Shown here: positions 59,617-64,000 of the stretch, one piece after another
Position numbering within the stretch: position 1 is the first letter of the stretch
How the letters are laid out: each line of letters opens with the position of its first letter
Assembly (NCBI GenBank): GCA_964590395.1
Contig: CAZPVT010000017.1
Span: 32,126-96,125, forward strand
Reading direction: 5' to 3'
DNA from: JAOABP01 sp964590395
Lineage (GTDB): Bacteria > Hydrothermota > Tepidihabitantia > Tepidihabitantales > Tepidihabitantaceae
DNA: 64,000 bases
Position numbers and translations under genes: made by a program
The notes under the pieces: generated by a model
The model's input: only the letters and a program-made list of their open reading frames with translations
Databases searched by the model: none
Told to the model about the DNA's origin: nothing

Positions 59617-60804
59617 ATGGATCTATTTACCAAATGTCTGGAATACTACCCGATCGTTGACCGGGCGAAAAGGGCTGGTTATTACCCTTACTTTATACCG
59701 CTGAACTCGGAACCAGACCGCCGTGTGACAATTCAGGGCAAGGAACTGATTATGCTCGGCTCTAATAACTACCTGGGTTTGACCACTGACCCGCGGGTAA
59801 AACAGGCGGCAATTGAGGCGATAAAAAAATACGGCACCGGTTGCACCGGCTCGAGATTCTTAAACGGCACCCTTGACTTACATGTCCAACTGGAAACGCA
59901 ACTTGCTGAGTTCTATAAAAAAGAGGACTGCATTGTCTTTTCTACCGGTTATCAGACCAACCTCGGCGTCGTCTCCGCGCTCGTGCGCCGGGGCGACATC
60001 GCGATTACCGATAAACTTGACCATGCCTCAATCGTTGATGGCTGTCAGATGTCCTATGGCCAAGTCAAGCGCTTTGCCCATAATGACCCTGAATCCCTGG
60101 GGTCATTATTGAAATCGCTCCCAAAGGATGCCGGCAAACTGGTGATCGTTGATGGCGTGTTCTCAATGGAAGGGGACATTGCGCCCTTAGATAAGATCAT
60201 CCCCCTGATGAAAAAACACCACTGCCGGCTGATGGTTGACGATGCCCATGCGGTCGGGGTATTAGGCAAAAACGGCCGGGGGACTGCTGAGCATTTTGGA
60301 GTTGATGAGGATGTCGACCTGATTATGGGCACATTCTCCAAATCATTTGCTACGATTGGCGGCTATGTTGTCGGTGCCCACAAGATAATCACCTTTATCC
60401 GTCATCAGGCAAGACCGCTGATCTTCTCTGCCGCTATTCCGCCTACCGCAGTTGCCACCGTGCTCGCGGCGCTCAAAATCATCCAGTCCGAACCCGAACG
60501 TCGCGAACAACTCTGGCGCAATGCCCGCCGGTTGACCGCTGGTTTGCGCTCAATTGGCTACAACCTCGGCACCACCGAAACTCCGATTATCCCGATTCAC
60601 ATCGGGGACGATATGAAAACTCTGTTGTTCTGGCGCGCCTTGTTTGATGCGGGCATTTTTGCCAATCCGATTCTCCCTCCTGCGGTGCCGCCAAACCGCT
60701 CGCTGATTCGCACCAGTTTAATGGCAACTCATACCGATGCCGATATTGACCAGGCGCTGGAGATATTTGAAAAGGTTGGCAAACAGGAAGGGCTGATTCC
60801 GTAA
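59617..60804 (+). CDS. PLP-dependent alpha-oxoamine synthase (serine palmitoyltransferase/KBL/BioF-like)
   Basis: 395 aa. Family enzymes condense an amino acid with an acyl-CoA. Motifs: LGSNNYLGLTTDPRV, GTGCTGSRFLNGTLDLHVQLE, FSTGYQTNLGVVSAL, DKLDHASIVDGC, VDDAHAVGVLGKNGRG and GTFSKSFATIGGYVVG with PLP Lys at residue 242. The N-terminal extension (FTKCLEYYPIVDRAKRAGYYPYFIPLNSE) and the SFATIGG loop look more like bacterial serine palmitoyltransferase than BioF or glycine C-acetyltransferase, but sequence alone does not settle the substrate. The stop overlaps the start of the GNAT-like gene by 1 nt. Leaderless by promoter position. Confidence 0.85.
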   Translation: MDLFTKCLEYYPIVDRAKRAGYYPYFIPLNSEPDRRVTIQGKELIMLGSNNYLGLTTDPRVKQAAIEAIKKYGTGCTGSRFLNGTLDLHVQLETQLAEFYKKEDCIVFSTGYQTNLGVVSALVRRGDIAITDKLDHASIVDGCQMSYGQVKRFAHNDPESLGSLLKSLPKDAGKLVIVDGVFSMEGDIAPLDKIIPLMKKHHCRLMVDDAHAVGVLGKNGRGTAEHFGVDEDVDLIMGTFSKSFATIGGYVVGAHKIITFIRHQARPLIFSAAIPPTAVATVLAALKIIQSEPERREQLWRNARRLTAGLRSIGYNLGTTETPIIPIHIGDDMKTLLFWRALFDAGIFANPILPPAVPPNRSLIRTSLMATHTDADIDQALEIFEKVGKQEGLIP

Positions 60805-61919
60805 TGTCAGTCCAGGTCCGACCGGCCCAGACCGAAAAGGACCTCGACCGATTTGTCCGATTCCCTTTTACCCTGTATCGTAACAACCCCTACTGGGTTC
60901 CTCCCCTGATCGCTGATGTCAAAAAGACCCTGACCCCGGGTAAAAACCCTTTCTGGTCCCATGCCCAGCGGCAGTTGTTTATCGCCGAAAAAAACGGCAA
61001 CGTTGTTGGCAGAGTGGCGGCGATAATTGACTTCAATTACAACAAGTACCATCAGACTGCGATCGGCTTTTTCGGCTTCTTTGAATGCGAAAACAACCAG
61101 GCAACCACTGAGGCGCTCTTTACTGCGGTCCGGGATTATCTCGGTGCCGCCGGAATGAAACTGATTTACGGACCAGCAAATCCCAGCTTGAACGACGAAG
61201 CCGGTCTGCTAATTGAACCATTTGACGGTATGCCCTATATAAAAATGAGTTACACCCCGTCCTACTATCCAACCCTGATTGCACAGTGTGGCTTCACCAA
61301 GGTCAAAGACCTCTACGCCTACTCTATCCCGCTTGACCAGCCAATTCCGGAAAAACTCCAGCGGGTATTAAATGCCCTCAAGAAAAAATCCGGATTGTCG
61401 GTTCGACCGGTCAATCTAAAGGACTTAAAAACCGATCTGAAACATATCAAAGAGATCTACAACGACTCCTGGTCCCAAAACTGGGACTTTGCACCAATGA
61501 CCGATGAGGAGATTGACGACCTGGCGCGCCAGTTAAAACCCATCATCCGGCCAGCAATCTGCCCTTTGGTCTTCTATCAGGACGAACCTGCAGGAATGTG
61601 CATCGCCCTGCCGGACTACAACCAGGTGCTCAAACGACTTAACGGCAAACTGTTTCCCCTCGGCTGGCTCAAATTCCTCCTGTATAAAAGCCGCATCAAC
61701 CGGGCACGACTCTGGGCACTCGGAGTTAAACGCAAATTTCACAACCTTGGCTTTGACTCCCTGCTGTATTACGAATCTTTTATGGGGGCAAAAAAACTGG
61801 GCTACACCGAAGGTGAGGTCTCCTGGATTCTGGAAGACAACCTTGCCATCATCCGGCCAATCCTGATGTGGGGCGGCAAACTCTACCGTACCTACCGGGT
61901 CTACCAATCTGCACTCTAA
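60804..61919 (+). CDS. GNAT-like acyltransferase family protein coupled to the oxoamine synthase
   Basis: 371 aa. N-terminal VQVRPAQTEKDLDRFVRFPFTLYRNNPYWVPPLIADVKKTLTPGKNPFWSHAQRQLFIAEKNGNVVGRVAAIIDFNYN is a recurrent uncharacterised GNAT-related N-domain; the middle has FFGFFECENNQATTEALF and YGPANPSLNDEAGLLIEPFDGMPYIKMSY, and the C-terminal half repeats a GNAT-like fold (FYQDEPAGMCIALPDYNQVL, WALGVKRKFHNLGFDSLLYYESF). Coupling to the synthase (TAATG) suggests it acts on the amine product or a related lipid. Bacterial ceramide synthases are also GNAT-related, so a sphingolipid-type step is possible; this is inference. Confidence 0.75.
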   Translation: MSVQVRPAQTEKDLDRFVRFPFTLYRNNPYWVPPLIADVKKTLTPGKNPFWSHAQRQLFIAEKNGNVVGRVAAIIDFNYNKYHQTAIGFFGFFECENNQATTEALFTAVRDYLGAAGMKLIYGPANPSLNDEAGLLIEPFDGMPYIKMSYTPSYYPTLIAQCGFTKVKDLYAYSIPLDQPIPEKLQRVLNALKKKSGLSVRPVNLKDLKTDLKHIKEIYNDSWSQNWDFAPMTDEEIDDLARQLKPIIRPAICPLVFYQDEPAGMCIALPDYNQVLKRLNGKLFPLGWLKFLLYKSRINRARLWALGVKRKFHNLGFDSLLYYESFMGAKKLGYTEGEVSWILEDNLAIIRPILMWGGKLYRTYRVYQSAL

Positions 61920-62255
61920 TTTCCTGACTAAACTTCCTCGCAAACCAATCCGGTTTCGATCTATTTAATCACCAGTTTTATCTTTTTCTTACTGCGCTAC
62001 TCAAACTTTTACTAAATTTTGCCCTAATTTACCAGTTCTTATTCTCCTGTTATCCCGAGCCCTCACGTCTTTTCTATCCTTGCGAACTGACCGAGCCAGA
62101 AAGCCATCCTTTTCTTGTACCCCCAGTTTCTCCCCGCTTAGAGATTGCTTCGGGCTAACGCCCTCGCAATGACGAGGCTCTTTGTCATTCCGCTCTGCCG
62201 AAGGCAGAAAGGAATCTCTGAGCGGATAACCCCCCTGTTCTGCCCGAAAAATAAC
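61920..62255. other. Intergenic region with dispersed repeat
   Basis: About 335 bp with no gene. From 62135 to 62226 it contains copy 2 of the dispersed repeat and a partly matching inverted arm (AGAGATTGC near 62150 versus GGAATCTCT near 62212). Confidence 0.6.
62140..62182 (+). repeat. Dispersed 42-bp repeat, copy 2
   Basis: Begins CCCGCTTAGAGATTGCTTCG and ends CCCTCGCAATGACG. Both ends match copies 1 and 3; the centre differs. It is followed by GTCATTCCG and an inverted arm up to 62226. Confidence 0.7.
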
Positions 62256-62283
62256 TTGACAGAAAGATAAGCGTATATATAAA
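62256..62283 (+). promoter_or_regulatory. Promoter for 62308 exported protein
   Basis: TTGACA (62256-62261), 16-nt spacer, TATAAA (62278-62283); leader about 18 nt carrying AAAAAGGAGG. Confidence 0.75.
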
Positions 62284-62307
62284 TAATGTTAAAAAGGAGG
62301 TCTTTTT

Positions 62308-63720
62308 ATGCCTCGTTTAAGTGCTATCCTTTTCTGCCTCTTTGCTGTCAGCCTGGCGCAGGATACCATCTGGCTGCGCCAGATTGACCTTGGTTCTGAC
62401 GAGCAGTTAATCGGCATCGCCAGCCAGGGTGAAAGGATTGCCGCTGTTGGTTCTCATACCGACCCGGTTAATTATGACCTGGAAGGACTGATTGTCCTTT
62501 TCAGCCAATCCGGCGAGACCCTGAGAACCGCAACAATTGACTTCGGCGGTGACGAGCAGTTGATTGATGTCTTTCTTGACAGGGCTCAGAACTGCTATGT
62601 TGCCGGTGGTGGTTCTCCAGGTGAGATGAACAACTGGCATCCCCGGAATTTAATCCGCTCCCCATCCTTTCAGCAGTCTTACTGCATCATCGCCAAGTTT
62701 GACTCTCTGGGCAATCTGCAATGGGGAATAGTTGACTCGCCCTATGTCGCGAGTGGTATTGCGGTTGATTCTCAGGGCAACTGTTATGCCACCGGTGCCT
62801 ATGGCTCGGGCTTTATTTACGACTTCTGCATTGTCAGAATTCTACCTGACGGTGATACCGCCTGGACCCGGCGGTTTGATTTCAATCTTATGGACATTCT
62901 GTATCGGCCGGCAGTTGACCAGAATGCCAACCTTATTGCGCCCGGTTTCTCTTTTGATTTCTCTACAATGAGTGGGATAATTATGAAAGTCTCACCCGCC
63001 GGGGAAACGGTCTGGACCCGAATTGATAACTCAATGCCGATGGTTGCCCTGGTCAGTGCCGATGTTGACCTGTCGGGCAGAATCTTTGTTACCGGCTTCT
63101 GCGGTGATACTCTGAATATTGACATCCTGATAATATGCCTTGACAGCCTGGGCAATGAGCAGTGGCGCACCACCTATGATTTCTCCTATGATGACGAAGG
63201 GCTGGGGATTGTCAGCGACCCAAACGGCTATCTCTATGTTACCGGTTATAACGCTGACGGCGATTGTGTGCTTCTAAAACTGAGCTTTGACGGTGCATTA
63301 ATCTGGGCTGAAAATTATGATTTGGGCGGCTATGAATACTTTCAGGACCTGACGCTGGACGAAAATAAAAATCCGATTGCCTGCGGTCTGACCGACTTAA
63401 GCGCCAACCCCTATGATCTGCTTCTTGCCAAGTTCTCGCCGATACCCGGCATTACCCAGTCCGGAAAACCCGAGGGAAAAGGGACTGGCTATTGCTTGCT
63501 CAAAAATAACGAGTTGCTCATCAAACCGCCGGTTGCGGGCAGATACGGGATTGAAATCTATAACCTTGCCGGGGTTAAGCTTGCCGGCTCCACCAACCAA
63601 TTCCTCAACCTGACCGAGAACCGGATTCAACTCAACCCGCTTCCTTCGGGCACCTACATCATCCGCATCACCGGACCGAACGCCCGCACCATCGTCAACA
63701 AAGGGGTTGTGGTGAGATAA
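62308..63720 (+). CDS. Exported SBBP-like repeat protein with C-terminal sorting domain
   Basis: 470 aa. Signal peptide PRLSAILFCLFAVSLAQ. Residues of about 20-385 contain six or seven beta-propeller-type repeats of about 50 residues: VDSQGNCYATGAYGSGFIYDFCIVRILPDGDTAWTR, VDLSGRIFVTGFCGDTLNIDILIICLDSLGNEQWR, SDPNGYLYVTGYNADGDCVLLKLSFDGALIW. This is the SBBP pattern (G-N-x-Y-V/A-T-G then I/L-x-K-x-x-x-x-G-x-x-x-W). The last 75 residues (YGIEIYNLAGVKLAG, LPSGTYIIRITG) are a Por-type sorting domain. Surface protein, ligand unknown. AAAAAGGAGG 8 nt before the ATG; monocistronic. Confidence 0.82.
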   Translation: MPRLSAILFCLFAVSLAQDTIWLRQIDLGSDEQLIGIASQGERIAAVGSHTDPVNYDLEGLIVLFSQSGETLRTATIDFGGDEQLIDVFLDRAQNCYVAGGGSPGEMNNWHPRNLIRSPSFQQSYCIIAKFDSLGNLQWGIVDSPYVASGIAVDSQGNCYATGAYGSGFIYDFCIVRILPDGDTAWTRRFDFNLMDILYRPAVDQNANLIAPGFSFDFSTMSGIIMKVSPAGETVWTRIDNSMPMVALVSADVDLSGRIFVTGFCGDTLNIDILIICLDSLGNEQWRTTYDFSYDDEGLGIVSDPNGYLYVTGYNADGDCVLLKLSFDGALIWAENYDLGGYEYFQDLTLDENKNPIACGLTDLSANPYDLLLAKFSPIPGITQSGKPEGKGTGYCLLKNNELLIKPPVAGRYGIEIYNLAGVKLAGSTNQFLNLTENRIQLNPLPSGTYIIRITGPNARTIVNKGVVVR

Positions 63721-63842
63721 GGACATCACATATCGCTCAGCGACCGGGTTAAACTTTTTAAGACATTTCACACTCGCTTCTCCAGCGTTCTGCCCTAACA
63801 GGTGGCTAAAGCCCGGGCAAACTCTTTCCGGACAATCCTCTT

Positions 63843-63884
63843 CCCGCTTATAGATTGCCACAGGCTTCGCTCCTCGCAATGATA
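63843..63884 (+). repeat. Dispersed 42-bp repeat, copy 3
   Basis: Begins CCCGCTTATAGATTGCCACA and ends CGCTCCTCGCAATGAT. The closest match to copy 1 of the three. The remaining 63721-64000 shows no gene; the last 100 bp are C/A-rich low-complexity sequence. Confidence 0.75.
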
Positions 63885-64000
63885 CCCTCCCTGCTCCCGG
63901 CACCTGCCCGCAGAACCCCAAACACCACAACCAGACTCCTCTACAGACCTCTACCCACAACCAACCACCTAAACCTGACCCCAATCAACCCTAAAACCAC

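Overview
The window looks like one contig from a free-living, Gram-negative, probably anaerobic and thermophilic bacterium of an uncultured lineage. My best guess is the WOR-3/Stahlbacteria-like group in or near the FCB radiation; this is inferred from gene content, not from a marker search. Reasons: a BamA/Omp85 gene (outer membrane); six large exported proteins ending in the C-terminal Ig-like domains typical of Por/type IX-style or FlgD-like sorting; a V/A-type ATPase; an indolepyruvate:ferredoxin oxidoreductase; a short SAH hydrolase; and an archaeal/eukaryotic-type ProRS. I see no phage, insertion sequence or CRISPR array.

Layout. 0-4.8 kb: gap(partial)-pgk-tpiA, secG-rplU, an exported carbohydrate-binding-like protein and a small double-HTH/AT-hook regulator. 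4.7-9.8 kb: tRNA-Val, a membrane-anchored TPR protein and a large exported protein. 9.8-14.6 kb: clpC-bamA with overlapping start and stop. 14.6-21.7 kb: a seven-gene minus-strand operon (hypothetical, HD, MBL hydrolase, mutL, miaA, metK, ahcY). 21.7-26.1 kb: a pyruvate-kinase C-domain protein, a HIT protein and a giant exported propeller protein. 26.8-31.1 kb: part of a V-ATPase operon (E, K, I, G/H-like) headed by a GyrI-like lipoprotein. 31.1-33.5 kb: iorAB. 33.5-36.8 kb: an uncharacterised four-gene membrane operon, the strongest candidate here for an undescribed system. 37.2-40.5 kb: tRNA-His/Arg/Lys, a subtilase with a sialidase-like insert, tRNA-Asn. 40.5-48.9 kb: a kelch protein, a Ycf48-like propeller, acs, an OFA-type MFS transporter and malic enzyme. 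48.9-56.2 kb: guaB, a TPR protein, tRNA-Arg, a small PLDc_N protein, a fused aconitase-family enzyme, an HD protein, isocitrate dehydrogenase and initiator tRNA. 56.2-64 kb: a small membrane protein, a UshA-ComEA fusion, proS, an SPT/KBL-like synthase coupled to a GNAT-like protein, and another exported repeat protein.

Metabolism. The genes fit a fermenter of peptides or organic acids: iorAB oxidises aryl-pyruvates, acs links acetate and acetyl-CoA, malic enzyme links malate and pyruvate, the aconitase-like enzyme plus IDH make 2-oxoglutarate, and lower glycolysis is present. The V-ATPase rotor subunit carries a Na+-ligand signature. metK, ahcY and miaA cover methylation and tRNA modification.

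Transcription signals. Promoters of the form TTGAC(A/T/C)-16/17-TAxxxT are unusually easy to read. In about ten protein genes the -10 hexamer lies only 5-9 nt before the start codon, which implies leaderless mRNAs; in four tRNA genes it lies 7-9 nt before the mature 5' end. Three copies of a roughly 42-bp dispersed repeat occupy intergenic spaces.
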